64,000 nucleotides of DNA from Eggerthellaceae bacterium. Its GTDB lineage: Bacteria > Actinomycetota > Coriobacteriia > Coriobacteriales > Eggerthellaceae. A program made the translations under genes and the position numbers. The notes beneath the pieces were generated by a model, which was not told where the DNA came from, made no database searches, and saw nothing but the letters and a program-made list of their open reading frames with translations. Shown here piece after piece: positions 18,266 to 26,706 of the stretch (positions within the stretch are counted from its first letter, which is position 1; every line of letters begins with the position of its first letter). Where the stretch lies: positions 335,119 through 399,118 of the forward strand of contig JAAVZC010000014.1 in the NCBI GenBank assembly GCA_022791455.1, read 5' to 3'.

Positions 18266-18946
18266 TTAGCCCTGCACCTTCGCGGCGCGCTGGGCTTGCA
18301 GCCAGTCCACCAGCGCCGGAATGCCCTCGCCGGTGCGCGCGGAGGTTTCGAAAATCTCCAACCGCGGGTTCAGGCGACGCGCTTCGGCGTGCAGGCGCTC
18401 CATGTCGAAGTCCGGGTTCAGCGGCAGATAGTCGCACTTCGTCACAATGAGCGCGTCCACCGCGGCAAACATGGGCGGGTACTTCATCACCTTGTCCCAG
18501 CCCTCCGGCACCGACAGCAACATGATGCGCGTGTGGGCGCCGGTGTCGAAGTCGGCCGGGCACACCAGATTGCCAATGTTCTCCAGGAACAGATAGTCGA
18601 AGTTCTGCCCGGCGAAGGCGGCGAAGGCCATGTCCACCATGTTCATTTCCACGTGGCAGACGCCGCGAGTGTTCAGCTCCACCGACGGCACACCGGCTTC
18701 CTTGATCTTCAGCGCGTCCACGTCGGATTCCAGGTCGGCCTCGATGACGCCCAACTTCTCCACGCCGCGGGCGCGCAGCTCCTTGATGACCGCCAGCAGC
18801 AGCGTGGTCTTGCCGGCGCCCGGCGAGGCCATTTCGTCGACAAAAAACGTGCCCTCCGCCGCGCGGGCCGCCCGGAACTTGTCCGCCGCCTCATCGTTCG
18901 CCGCCAAGATGTTCTTCTTAACCTCAATCACGCGTTTTTGTTCCAT
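18266..18946 (-). CDS. hypB: Hydrogenase/urease nickel incorporation GTPase HypB
   Basis: 226 residues. P-loop SPGAGKTT is at 41-48. It has the HypB hallmark ENIGNLVCPADFD with a metal-site Cys, and the guanine-specificity motif TKCD. It lacks the His-rich stretch and the N-terminal CxxCGC nickel site of the E. coli protein. It supplies nickel to [NiFe]-hydrogenase with HypA. No hydrogenase or other hyp gene is within the window. Confidence 0.92.
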   Translation of the reverse strand: MEQKRVIEVKKNILAANDEAADKFRAARAAEGTFFVDEMASPGAGKTTLLLAVIKELRARGVEKLGVIEADLESDVDALKIKEAGVPSVELNTRGVCHVEMNMVDMAFAAFAGQNFDYLFLENIGNLVCPADFDTGAHTRIMLLSVPEGWDKVMKYPPMFAAVDALIVTKCDYLPLNPDFDMERLHAEARRLNPRLEIFETSARTGEGIPALVDWLQAQRAAKVQG

Positions 18947-19006
18947 AATGCGTCCTTCCCGCCAGTTGTTTCGCTTCGAGCGTAGCGGCTCTCCTACCAG
19001 GCGAAG

Positions 19007-19034
19007 TTGAGTATCCCGATAAAGATGCTATAAT
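19007..19034 (+). promoter_or_regulatory. Sigma70-type promoter of the small-RNA candidate
   Basis: TTGAGT, 16-bp spacer, TATAAT. Nothing translatable begins close downstream. Confidence 0.6.
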
Positions 19035-19040
19035 GCAACT

Positions 19041-19120
19041 CAAGCGGTGCCCCGCCGAATCGGGCAGCATCGTTCTTTTGGTTAAACCCCGCTAAGCATC
19101 CACACTGCGCGGGGTTTCTT
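19041..19120 (+). ncRNA. Small RNA candidate of about 80 nt
   Basis: Starts just below a good promoter. It contains a TGCCC...CGGGCA hairpin and ends at the terminator AAACCCCGC / GCGGGGTTT (19084-19117) followed by TCTTCTT. No start codon with a ribosome site was seen. I cannot match it to a known RNA class. Confidence 0.45.
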
Positions 19121-19437
19121 CTTGCTCAAACTCAACTGTTCGTCACTCCTTCCTCATCATGATGATTAGCCCTAGGAAACCTATACCACGAGGAAGACAT
19201 CGCACAAAGCCGTTACGGTATTTGGATCCATAAGCGTCTCCTTTCACCAGGAGCCGCCCGAGCGGCGAAGCGCCGCATAGGGCATTCTACCGCATAGAAG
19301 GATAGAGCATGGAGCAGGCCAAACTGCGAGATCCTCTTGACCACCTGCTGGTTGATTGCGTTCCTTATCGCAATCAACCCTCGCTATCCTGAACCCCCGA
19401 TCCGATACTTCTCATGTGAGACATAAGGTATTATACT

Positions 19438-19461
19438 AATCGTACGTAATTTCGTACGATT
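19438..19461. promoter_or_regulatory. Operator of the YefM/YoeB-type pair
   Basis: AATCGTACG-N6-CGTACGATT, a perfect 9-bp inverted repeat just after the -10 box TATACT (19432-19437), where antitoxin-toxin complexes normally bind. Confidence 0.65.
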
Positions 19462-19474
19462 GGAAGGCAACGCC

Positions 19475-19726
19475 ATGACATCTATAACCGCAAGTGCGCT
19501 GCGCGAGGATCTGTACAACACCATGACGCGCGTGAACGAGAGCTGCGCGCCGCTCCACGTGACGCGGACGAAGGGCAAGGGCGTGGTTCTCATCGGCGAG
19601 GACGAGTGGTCGGCCATCGAGGAGACCCTCTATCTAATGGGGGTTCCGGGTCTTGCCGAGGACCTGGTTGAAGGGCTGCATGCCGATATCGATGACTTCA
19701 TCCCCGCCGACCAGGTTGAGTGGTAG
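19475..19726 (+). CDS. Type II antitoxin, Phd/YefM family
   Basis: 83 residues. The N-terminal Phd/YefM DNA-binding fold is MTSITASALREDLYNTMTRVNE and the C-terminal acidic neutralising tail is GLHADIDDFIPADQVEW. The start follows GGAAGG. The toxin gene begins 3 bases after the stop. It represses its own promoter through the inverted repeat at 19438 and wraps the toxin. Confidence 0.88.
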   Translation: MTSITASALREDLYNTMTRVNESCAPLHVTRTKGKGVVLIGEDEWSAIEETLYLMGVPGLAEDLVEGLHADIDDFIPADQVEW

Positions 19727-19729
19727 CCA

Positions 19730-20017
19730 ATGTACTTCATCGCCTACTCAAAGAAGGCCATTAAGGACATCCAGAAGCTCAAGGGTGCCGGACTCGACGG
19801 CAAGGCCAGAAAGCTCATCGAGGTCATCGAGCAGAACCCGTTCCAGAACCCGCCTCCCTACGAAGGTCTCGTGGGAAATATGGCCGGTCTCTACTCAAGA
19901 AGGATCAACTTGAAGCACCGCCTCGTCTACCGCGTGGAAGAGGGCGAATTCGTGCGCGGGGGCAAGACCTACCAGGGCACCGTCGCCATCGTCCGAATGT
20001 GGACGCACTACGAATAA
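19730..20017 (+). CDS. Type II toxin, Txe/YoeB family
   Basis: 95 residues of the RelE-like mRNA interferase fold: an N-terminal KKAIKDIQKLKGAGL helix, SRRINLKHRLVYRV strands and the ending VAIVRMWTHYE with the His-Tyr pair diagnostic of YoeB/Txe. It cleaves mRNA at the ribosomal A site. It overlaps no other gene and follows the antitoxin at 3 bases. Confidence 0.88.
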   Translation: MYFIAYSKKAIKDIQKLKGAGLDGKARKLIEVIEQNPFQNPPPYEGLVGNMAGLYSRRINLKHRLVYRVEEGEFVRGGKTYQGTVAIVRMWTHYE

Positions 20018-20074
20018 CTGGTGCCTTCCCTGCCTAAAATCAAACCTCGCAACTCCAAACGGGTGGCATGGGGG

Positions 20075-20134
20075 TTCGACTCGCAAGCCAGGGACATCGA
20101 TAAAGCTGAAATCAGAAACGCCGAATACAGATAG
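20075..20134 (+). pseudogene. Remnant of a HigB-type toxin C-terminus
   Basis: The frame ending TAG at 20132 reads GFDSQARDIDKAEIRNAEYR. This resembles the C-terminal end of the intact toxin at 28706-29026 (GGDKSSQQRDIEKAIKM). Nothing earlier in the frame is toxin-like. Confidence 0.45.
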
Positions 20135-20150
20135 GGACGGAGCAGGTGAG

Positions 20151-20459
20151 ATGAAAGAGGCGAAGATCTGGGATCCGGTGGAGTATCTGCTCACCGAAGA
20201 GGATATGGACGCCTATCTTGAAGCGGCCCTGGAGGACGGAGACCCCGCCATCATCGCTTCAGCACTTGGAGATATTGCGCGTGCGCGTGGAATAGCCGAT
20301 CTGGCCGCTGAAAGCGGCATGAGTCGCTAAGCGCTTTACAAGGCGCTTTCTCCAAATGGAAACCTGAAGCCGAGCACCCTGATGAAGGTGGTTAAGGTAC
20401 TCGGCATAAAGGTGGAGCTGCATTCAGATAAGCCGCAAACCGCTGTTGCTACTGCATAA
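20151..20459 (+). pseudogene. HigA-type antitoxin with an internal stop
   Basis: Reads MKEAKIWDPVEYLLTEEDMD... and then stops at TAA 20328-20330, in the middle of the helix-turn-helix (SGMSR-stop-ALYKALSPNGN). The frame then runs on to 20459 with the expected C-terminus. It matches the intact antitoxin at 29019 along its length. With its toxin reduced to a tail, the module is dead. Confidence 0.8.
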
Positions 20460-20461
20460 GC

Positions 20462-20489
20462 AAATCGCCCCGCAGATGCGGGGCGATTT
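20462..20489. terminator. Terminator between convergent genes
   Basis: AAATCGCCCCGCA-GA-TGCGGGGCGATTT, usable in both directions. Confidence 0.85.
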
Positions 20490-20538
20490 CTGCTTCGGTC
20501 GGATGCTCAGGGCAGATTGCGGGCTATAACCCAAAACT

Positions 20539-21201
20539 TTATCCCTGCCAGGTGCGACCACGCAAAATGTAGACGAACGACGGCTTATTACCCACATCGG
20601 GCACGTGGTAAACCTCGGAATTGTCGTATGGCTCCGCCACTTCAGCCAAGGTGGTTCGCGCAGTGTGGACCGCATCGTAGTCTTTTCCACCATCAAGCTT
20701 GTCGTAGCCACCGGGTGCCAGGAAACCGTCGATACCCTCGTCCAAATCTCCGAAGAAACGCGCCCGGCCGCCACACATGGTCACGCAATGGGGAAGCTCT
20801 CCTTGAGCCACTTTCTGCTCGCAAAGAGTGCACTTCTCCACAACCCGCTCTTCCTCGTTCAAGTAGCGAACATTGTAGGGGCAGGCCATGGCACAGAACT
20901 GGCAGCCTATGCACTTTTGCTTATCAATCTGCACCGTACCGTCGGCCACTTTGTGCGAGGCGTTCGTGGGGCACACGCTTACGCAGGCAGGCTCTTCGCA
21001 ATGCTGGCACTGCATGGGAAGATAGTACATCTCCACATCGGGAAAATGGCCAGTGCCCTCCGCGACAGGGTTCGGCCCCACGCGCAAAACCTTGTTCCAA
21101 TAGGCCCCCACAGGTACGTCGTTTACCACCTTGCAGGCCACGGAGCAAGCCAAACACCCCACGCAGCGATTCAAATCGGTTGCAATAGCGTAGCGAGTCA
21201 T
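20539..21201 (-). CDS. 4Fe-4S electron-transfer subunit, DmsB-like
   Basis: 220 residues with four ferredoxin-type clusters of cysteines: CVGCLACSVAC, CQHCEEPACVSVCP, CIGCQFCAMACP and CTLCEQ...C. It feeds electrons to the molybdoenzyme encoded 3 bases upstream. There is no twin-arginine signal; it would ride with the catalytic subunit. No NrfD membrane subunit follows in this operon, so its electron donor is not local. Confidence 0.9.
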   Translation of the reverse strand: MTRYAIATDLNRCVGCLACSVACKVVNDVPVGAYWNKVLRVGPNPVAEGTGHFPDVEMYYLPMQCQHCEEPACVSVCPTNASHKVADGTVQIDKQKCIGCQFCAMACPYNVRYLNEEERVVEKCTLCEQKVAQGELPHCVTMCGGRARFFGDLDEGIDGFLAPGGYDKLDGGKDYDAVHTARTTLAEVAEPYDNSEVYHVPDVGNKPSFVYILRGRTWQG

Positions 21202-21204
21202 TGC

Positions 21205-24051
21205 CTACTCCCTTCCCTCGTAGGTCGGCAGCCATTCCTTTAAGCGCGGATCGTCCGGCGAGGTAATCATTTCGGTGCCGTCAACATCGCAGGGCACCGG
21301 ATTTCCGTTGGGGGAATTCTCCGCTGTTGCCTTGTATATCTTTACGGGCACTGCGCGAATATTGGTCGCGCCGCCAATGGGGCACTGCGCGTCTTTGTCC
21401 ATCAAGCAATTGATGTTCACCAGATCAAACCCTTTCGTCGCGCTTGAGAACTCCGGAAGCCACCACTGGTGCTCGCAGTTGATGACGCCCTTGTCGATAC
21501 CGTAATACAGGTCGGCAACTTGGCGCACCTTGCCCCACTTCGATTCAATCCACACCCAATCGCCTTGGGCAATACCCAGCTCTTCCGCGTCTTCTGGATT
21601 GATTTCCGTGCGAGGAACGGGCCATTGTTCGCGGCACCAGGGCAGCTGACGATGCTCGTTGTGGAAATATACGGGGATGCGACGACCGGTCGTCATAATG
21701 AACGGGTATTCCTGGCACAGTTCGGGATCGACGATGGGGCTATGCGGCGGCTCTTTGTAGCTGGGCAGCTCAAAACCGCTTTCAGGCATGTAGGTTTCCA
21801 GCACCGTCGACCAGATTTCCTGCTTTTGCGTAGGCGTCCAGAAGCCCGGCTCACCAGTGCGGTACTGGCCAGTTTCATAGCGGCGATAGGTCCCCCAAGT
21901 GTCGGGGTACTTCTCCTTGCAGTCGGTCCAGCCGTTTTCCTGGAAATGCTGGCGGAACTCCGGCCATGTCATGCCATAGGCTTTTTTTGTGGTTTCCGAA
22001 AGCTGCTCTTCCCCCGTAGGATAATCGCTTTCCGCCGTCGAAAGCCACTCTTTGCCCATGGCCTTAACCACGTTCGTGTAGATGTCAATATCCCACATAG
22101 TGTCTGCCGGTGGCTCAATGGCACGACAAGTCGCGCCTTCCACTCCCGTCGCCCCTTGGCTAATGCGCACGCAGTCAACCTCGAGCCAATGGTGAACCGG
22201 CAGCAAGATGTCCGCCAGCTGAGAAGTAGGCGCATGCCAGAGCTCGGAAGCAAACATGAAGTCGAGCTTTTTCAGCTGCTCCCAAGCGTAGGTAGCGTTG
22301 ACCATGTTCATATGATCGCCAGAGGAAAGCATGCACAGATGCATGCCATAGGGCTTGCCCGTTTCAATGGCCTCAAGCACAGAGCGAGCATCAGAGAACA
22401 TTCCCAGCCACGGATAGAGCAGGGGAAACTCTTCGCTACCCAGAATCTTCGCCGTCACCTCATTGGGGTTCATCTTTCCACCTGGCGTGAACTGGCTGCC
22501 CCATCCACCCTTGGTGCCGCCGCGGTTTCCTCCCGGCGTATCGAAGTTGCCTGTAATGCCTACAAGCGCATCGAAGCAACGGACATTTTGAACAGCATTT
22601 CCGGAATGCTCAATGGCCAGCATGTACTGGATACCGCCATTCCCGTATCCCGTGGAGGGATCCAACCGCTGCCCGAACGCCAGCGCCGCCTTGCGGATGG
22701 TGTCAGCGGAAACTCCCGTGATCTCTTCAGCTTTCTCTGGAGCATACTCGGCACACCGATCTGCATACATCTGCCACACGGGCACCACACTGGCCGCACT
22801 ACCGTCCTTAAGCACCACATCGAACGAGCCGTATAGTGCCGGGCTTTTCTCGGGCATGAACTGCACCGGGTCGGGCAGAAATCCGGGTACGGCCCCGGGA
22901 GCATACTGCTCGGAAAGCTTACCCTCGGTCTGGGGCGTCCATGGCTCTTCGCCCTCGAAGTTTCCAAGGTCGACATCATAGAACGTTAGGCAGTCATTGC
23001 CGGTGAGCCCCTGCGCTTCTTTCAACTCGTCCCAGATCATAAAGCGCTTTGGGCTTCCGCCCTCTTTGATGTCCGACTCCTTCAGCAGCCGCGTTTTCAC
23101 CTCGAACATACGGCTGGACGGCGCTTTCGTTTCGAAGCCGCTCGGCTCTATGTCGGCGCAATAGAGGAATGGGCCATTGGTCCAGCGCTTCACGTACAGG
23201 TCGTCATAAAGATCGTTTTCGATAATGACATTCGACCAGGCGAGGGCCATTGCGCCGTCGGTGCCAGGACGCACGGGGCACCAGATATCTGATTCCTTTC
23301 CTAGGCCCGTCATGCGCGGATCCACAATGATATGGGTATCAGCGTTCGAAGCCGTGTCGACTGTGGCTCGACAAGAGTCGTCGTAGTTAGAGATTTCCGA
23401 GGCACCGCCCCACTGCACATAGACGCGCGGCGATTCAGTTGTGGCCAGCCAGAACATACCATCGTAGGAGCTGATACGGGTTCCCACAAATCGTGGGCCC
23501 TTGCAAATCTGGCTTGCGTAATGCACGTTGGGCGATTCGAAATAATAGGTCATGGCGTTGCCGCCCGACATCGACCAGATACGGCTCGTACCGATCATGC
23601 TAAAAATAGATTCGCCACCATATTTTTCGATAGTTTCATTCACCTTAGCGCCGATGGTTTGGAATGCCTCTTCCCAGGTGATACGCTGCCATCCAGGCTC
23701 TTCCCCTTTGGCCGTTGTTCTCTTCATGGGGTACTTCAGGCGATCCGGATGATAGGCAGCCTGCAGGGACGACTGCGATTTGCTGCAGCAGTTCCCTCGC
23801 GAATGCCAGGCGCTCTCGTCTCCTTCGATCTTTACGGCACGACCGTCTTCCACAGTCACCCAAACGCCGCATTCCATCTTGCCGCAAGCGCGACAGCAGG
23901 AGCGCACCCTCTTAACTTCGCCCGCCGACGACGACGCCGGCTCCACGGCTGCCAAGGCTTGGACTGGTCCCGGCTTGGGAGCAACCGCGATCGCACTCAG
24001 CAACGCGCCCGCCTTCAAAAAAGTGCGCCTCGATAGCATGTGCTTGGTCAT
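21205..24051 (-). CDS. Molybdopterin oxidoreductase, catechol-dehydroxylase-like, Tat-exported
   Basis: 948 residues from MTKHMLSRRTFLKAG (AGGAGG, 6 bases upstream). Twin-arginine signal SRRTFLK at 8-14. The Fe-S region is RSCCRACGKMECGVW followed by RGNCCSKSQ. MopB motifs follow (YPMKRT, DPRMTGLGKESDIWCPVRPGTDGAMALAW). The CCRxCG...GNCC pattern, the single 4Fe-4S partner and the adjacent membrane LuxR regulator recall the Eggerthella/Gordonibacter enzymes that remove a hydroxyl from dopamine or plant catechols. The actual substrate cannot be told. Any anaerobic terminal reductase of the DMSO family is the alternative. Confidence 0.85.
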   Translation of the reverse strand: MTKHMLSRRTFLKAGALLSAIAVAPKPGPVQALAAVEPASSSAGEVKRVRSCCRACGKMECGVWVTVEDGRAVKIEGDESAWHSRGNCCSKSQSSLQAAYHPDRLKYPMKRTTAKGEEPGWQRITWEEAFQTIGAKVNETIEKYGGESIFSMIGTSRIWSMSGGNAMTYYFESPNVHYASQICKGPRFVGTRISSYDGMFWLATTESPRVYVQWGGASEISNYDDSCRATVDTASNADTHIIVDPRMTGLGKESDIWCPVRPGTDGAMALAWSNVIIENDLYDDLYVKRWTNGPFLYCADIEPSGFETKAPSSRMFEVKTRLLKESDIKEGGSPKRFMIWDELKEAQGLTGNDCLTFYDVDLGNFEGEEPWTPQTEGKLSEQYAPGAVPGFLPDPVQFMPEKSPALYGSFDVVLKDGSAASVVPVWQMYADRCAEYAPEKAEEITGVSADTIRKAALAFGQRLDPSTGYGNGGIQYMLAIEHSGNAVQNVRCFDALVGITGNFDTPGGNRGGTKGGWGSQFTPGGKMNPNEVTAKILGSEEFPLLYPWLGMFSDARSVLEAIETGKPYGMHLCMLSSGDHMNMVNATYAWEQLKKLDFMFASELWHAPTSQLADILLPVHHWLEVDCVRISQGATGVEGATCRAIEPPADTMWDIDIYTNVVKAMGKEWLSTAESDYPTGEEQLSETTKKAYGMTWPEFRQHFQENGWTDCKEKYPDTWGTYRRYETGQYRTGEPGFWTPTQKQEIWSTVLETYMPESGFELPSYKEPPHSPIVDPELCQEYPFIMTTGRRIPVYFHNEHRQLPWCREQWPVPRTEINPEDAEELGIAQGDWVWIESKWGKVRQVADLYYGIDKGVINCEHQWWLPEFSSATKGFDLVNINCLMDKDAQCPIGGATNIRAVPVKIYKATAENSPNGNPVPCDVDGTEMITSPDDPRLKEWLPTYEGRE

Positions 24052-24185
24052 ATTCAACCTCCTCCGTTGATAACTGCACTGCGGTTCACACCGTACCAAC
24101 AGAGGGCTTTGTCGCCATCCTCTCCAGAAAAGGAGACCCTCCCCTATTACAAGGGATATTGATGTTTTACCTGATCAGATGGTGG

Positions 24186-25652
24186 CTATTTTGCAAGAAA
24201 CGCATTCATCTCGGCATCGACCAGGTCGTAGAGTTCGCCGCGTGAATGAACGCCGAGCTTCTGGTAGATGTGCTTCATGTGCGTTGAAACTGTACTCGTC
24301 GAGATAAACAATTTTTCCTCGATGGCCGAGACTGGCGCGCCTTTTGCCAGCAACACAAACACTTCCCGTTCGCGAGCCGTCAAGCGTCCATGCTCACACA
24401 GCGCCTCGCAAACCTTATGGAATGCACGTTCCTTCTTCGAAGTCTTCGTCTCGCCGAACATTAGATGACTGTCCTTCTCCGAGAACAAGAACGCAAATGC
24501 TGTTACCAACAACAGCACCGCAATCACCGACACAAGCTGGGTTCCCCACAGGTCACCAACTGGCTCCATGGCGCCAAACGCATCGTAAAGCGCGCTTCCC
24601 GCCAAGGATCCGCCATTCCAAGCAACGCACATGAAGCCGAAGAACGCTACGGAAGGCAACTGATTTTTACGACACACCATGAGGACGATCATCCAAACTA
24701 GCAACTGCAAGCACTGACGCCCCGCGGTGCTGATAGAGAAAAGCAGCTGGCCAGCCGCGCCTGCGTACGGAAACAAAAGGGCACCAAACACACAGAGAAC
24801 AATCGCCGCCTTGCAGATGAAATAAAAGCCGGACGGCTTCCCCGACCAGAGTTGGTACACGACTCCCACCGCCACCGCGGCCATCACTACCACAGTAACC
24901 CAAGAACTAATATCACTGGCAAGTACAACACCTGCGGAATCGGGGCGGACGAGCTTTATCATCTCGTTCGCCATGCTAACCAGCAACGCTCCTAGGCCAA
25001 CCTTCAACATGAAAATTGCAACGTTTTGAGAAAGCCCTTTCAGCATAGGTGGGGTAAGCGCGCTACTGCTTTTTGTGAACAAGAGTAGGGCGGCCGATAC
25101 AGCAACCGGCACCACCGAAAGCGCGGTTTCCGCAACCATGCTGTCGCTCAGATAGGGTTCGATCAGGCCCCACACACCCAACCCGACAGATCCAACCAAA
25201 AAGGCCAGAGGAAAGTTGAGAATACTGCCGCCCTCGATAACGAGAACGGCCCACGTAAGCAGGAGAAGCGCAGAACCTATCCCCGTGCCCACTGCGGTAG
25301 CGAAAAACCAGAGAGCACCCATGTCGCGCTCGAAGAACGCAGACTCGAGCGAGACAAACACAACCCCAATTACGCACACCAGCCCAACAACAACCTTCCA
25401 ACCGCTGGTACTCATGTAACGCGCAACACGCCCATATGCAGACAAGCAGGCTGCGAAGGTGAGAATGGCCATCGAGCAGGAGAGAAGCAGCAGAGATTGG
25501 GCGCCCGATGCCGAAGCCGAGAAACCTTCATATAGAGGTTGCCATCGTGTCGTCATCCCCATCTGGCAAAAGCCGAGACCGAGGACAATGAGCGGGTCGA
25601 CTCCGCCCAATACTTCCTGAAAAGACTTTGTTCCCTCTTCCGATGCGGCCAT
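24186..25652 (-). CDS. Membrane-bound LuxR-family regulator
   Basis: 488 residues from MAASEEGTKSF at 25652 (AGAAGGGGCG site). About 12 hydrophobic segments are followed by a C-terminal LuxR helix-turn-helix (LTAREREVFVLLAKGAPVSAIEEKLFISTSTVSTHMKHIYQKLGV). This architecture is expanded in Eggerthellaceae, where such proteins sit beside molybdoenzymes and switch them on in response to substrate. The open frame extends 46 codons upstream into the attL sequence (GLNPTPGTI is translated tRNA 3' end), so the longer start is an artefact of integration. Confidence 0.85.
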   Translation of the reverse strand: MAASEEGTKSFQEVLGGVDPLIVLGLGFCQMGMTTRWQPLYEGFSASASGAQSLLLLSCSMAILTFAACLSAYGRVARYMSTSGWKVVVGLVCVIGVVFVSLESAFFERDMGALWFFATAVGTGIGSALLLLTWAVLVIEGGSILNFPLAFLVGSVGLGVWGLIEPYLSDSMVAETALSVVPVAVSAALLLFTKSSSALTPPMLKGLSQNVAIFMLKVGLGALLVSMANEMIKLVRPDSAGVVLASDISSWVTVVVMAAVAVGVVYQLWSGKPSGFYFICKAAIVLCVFGALLFPYAGAAGQLLFSISTAGRQCLQLLVWMIVLMVCRKNQLPSVAFFGFMCVAWNGGSLAGSALYDAFGAMEPVGDLWGTQLVSVIAVLLLVTAFAFLFSEKDSHLMFGETKTSKKERAFHKVCEALCEHGRLTAREREVFVLLAKGAPVSAIEEKLFISTSTVSTHMKHIYQKLGVHSRGELYDLVDAEMNAFLAK

Positions 25653-25739
25653 GAGCGCCCCTTCTCTGAGAACGAATTTGCTCCGCAATACGGAAACCCC
25701 GTTCACGGAAACGATCACGAGGAACGCTTGGAGAACAAG

Positions 25740-25760
25740 AATGGTGCCCGGGGTGGGATT
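25740..25760. other. attL, partial tRNA-Leu 3' end
   Basis: Exact copy of 36177-36197. Bases beyond 25760 differ from the tRNA, so this is a junction remnant and not a second tRNA. Confidence 0.88.
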
Positions 25761-25953
25761 TAGGCCCATTCCGTGTCTTTCCTTGCTCATTACGACATTT
25801 CGCTGGTCAGAGCGTTAAAGAACGCTCAATTTGTCGCAGAAAAATCGTTCCAAACTCTTCGCTTCGGCGAAATTCTTCGCATTTTCTTCGCTTCGTGCGC
25901 AAGGAAAAGCAAGCACCACGTTCGTTGCTTCAACCTATGACCTTAATTATAGA

Positions 25954-25982
25954 TGACGATAATGACGATAGTGACGTTGTTT
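25954..25982. repeat. Left TGACG iterons, probable integrase arm sites
   Basis: Three TGACG repeats (TGACGATAATGACGATAGTG...). Inverted counterpart at 35930-35958, about 25 of 29 bases equal. Lies 214 bp from attL. Confidence 0.7.
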
Positions 25983-26017
25983 GACGCATAGGGGTATTAG
26001 CATCAGAAAATGGGGGT

Positions 26018-26038
26018 ATGGGGGCGCTTCGCCCCCAT
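26018..26038. terminator. GC-rich hairpin
   Basis: ATGGGGGCG-CTTC-GCCCCCAT. No clear T tract; may insulate the element end. Confidence 0.4.
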
Positions 26039-26202
26039 CACTGCCGAACCTTTCAAGCCTGACAGGCCGCGACAAGATCCGAAGCCCCCAAGGCTAGCCG
26101 GATGAAGGCCTCCCCCTTCCTTGCCGAAAACCAGACCTCGCGACCCCGAATGGGCGGCATCGGGCTCGGCTCGCGAGCGCGGCAAGCCGCCTGCTCGCGG
26201 TC

Positions 26203-26233
26203 TATAATTGAGTTTGGCAGTTTTGATTGCCAT
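26203..26233 (+). promoter_or_regulatory. Promoter and operator of the XRE gene
   Basis: -10 box TATAAT (26203-26208), followed by TTGGCAGTTTTGATTGCCAT (26214-26233). The latter matches 15 of 20 bases of the palindrome at 26587, so both are probably bound by the XRE protein. Confidence 0.6.
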
Positions 26234-26264
26234 TCTTCCCGCCCCTCCACCGTAGCTTATAGGC

Positions 26265-26501
26265 ATGAACGAACTACGCGAAAACCATGCCGTCATCAAG
26301 CAAGCGCTCGGCGCCAACATCAGGGCCAGGAGAGAGGCCCTGGGCCTCGGCGCGCTCCAGTTCTCACAGATGGTGAGCGTCAACCGCTACTCGCTACGCC
26401 AGATAGAGGCCGGCACCGCCAACCCGACCATCGAGACCCTCCTGGCCATCGCCGACGGGCTGTCGCTCTCGCTGCCCGACCTCCTTGAGGGCAACTTCTA
26501 G
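26265..26501 (+). CDS. XRE-family helix-turn-helix regulator
   Basis: 78 residues that are almost entirely a Cro/C1-type DNA-binding domain (ANIRARREALGLGALQFSQMVSVNRYSLRQIEAGTANPTIETLLAIADGL). Too short for a sensor domain. It sits at the left end of the element and is the natural candidate to bind the two similar palindromes at its own promoter and at the next gene's promoter. Confidence 0.88.
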   Translation: MNELRENHAVIKQALGANIRARREALGLGALQFSQMVSVNRYSLRQIEAGTANPTIETLLAIADGLSLSLPDLLEGNF

Positions 26502-26586
26502 GGCAGCGCGCTCGATCCTGGTCCTGACCTAGTAAATCCCCAGTTCACAACAGAATTTCTTTCGTTTCCTGCTGCTTTTGTCATTT

Positions 26587-26606
26587 ATGGCAATTATAAT
26601 TGCCAT
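26587..26606. promoter_or_regulatory. Palindromic operator over a -10 box
   Basis: ATGGCAATTATAATTGCCAT, a perfect 20-bp palindrome whose centre is TATAAT (26595-26600). A bound repressor would cover the -10 of the downstream gene. Confidence 0.65.
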
Positions 26607-26706
26607 TAGCGTTTCACGAACGATGCGGGGAGCCCGCATAGCGAAGAAGATACGGATCCGACAGCAAAAGAGACAACGTATTGGCACATCAGAAAGGATT
26701 ACAGCC

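Larger units (their letters stand above)
18947..19474. other. Intergenic region before the YefM/YoeB pair
   Basis: Besides the small-RNA candidate (19041-19120), it holds a perfect 11-bp hairpin GGTTGATTGCG / CGCAATCAACC (19350-19379). A 27-codon frame at 19310 spans this hairpin; I do not call it a gene. No other feature was seen. Confidence 0.5.
25653..26264. other. Left junction of the integrative element
   Basis: Contains 87 bp of regulator leader, the attL repeat (25740-25760), TGACG iterons (25954-25982), a hairpin ATGGGGGCG-CTTC-GCCCCCAT (26018-26038) and the promoter/operator of the XRE gene. No gene is supported between the regulator and the XRE gene. Confidence 0.7.

Noticed and set aside
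25740-25760. A second tRNA gene at attL
   Set aside because: Only the last 21 bases of the tRNA are present.
25653-25790. N-terminal 46 residues of the LuxR regulator
   Set aside because: They translate the tRNA-derived attL, and a better start with AGAAGGGG exists at 25652.
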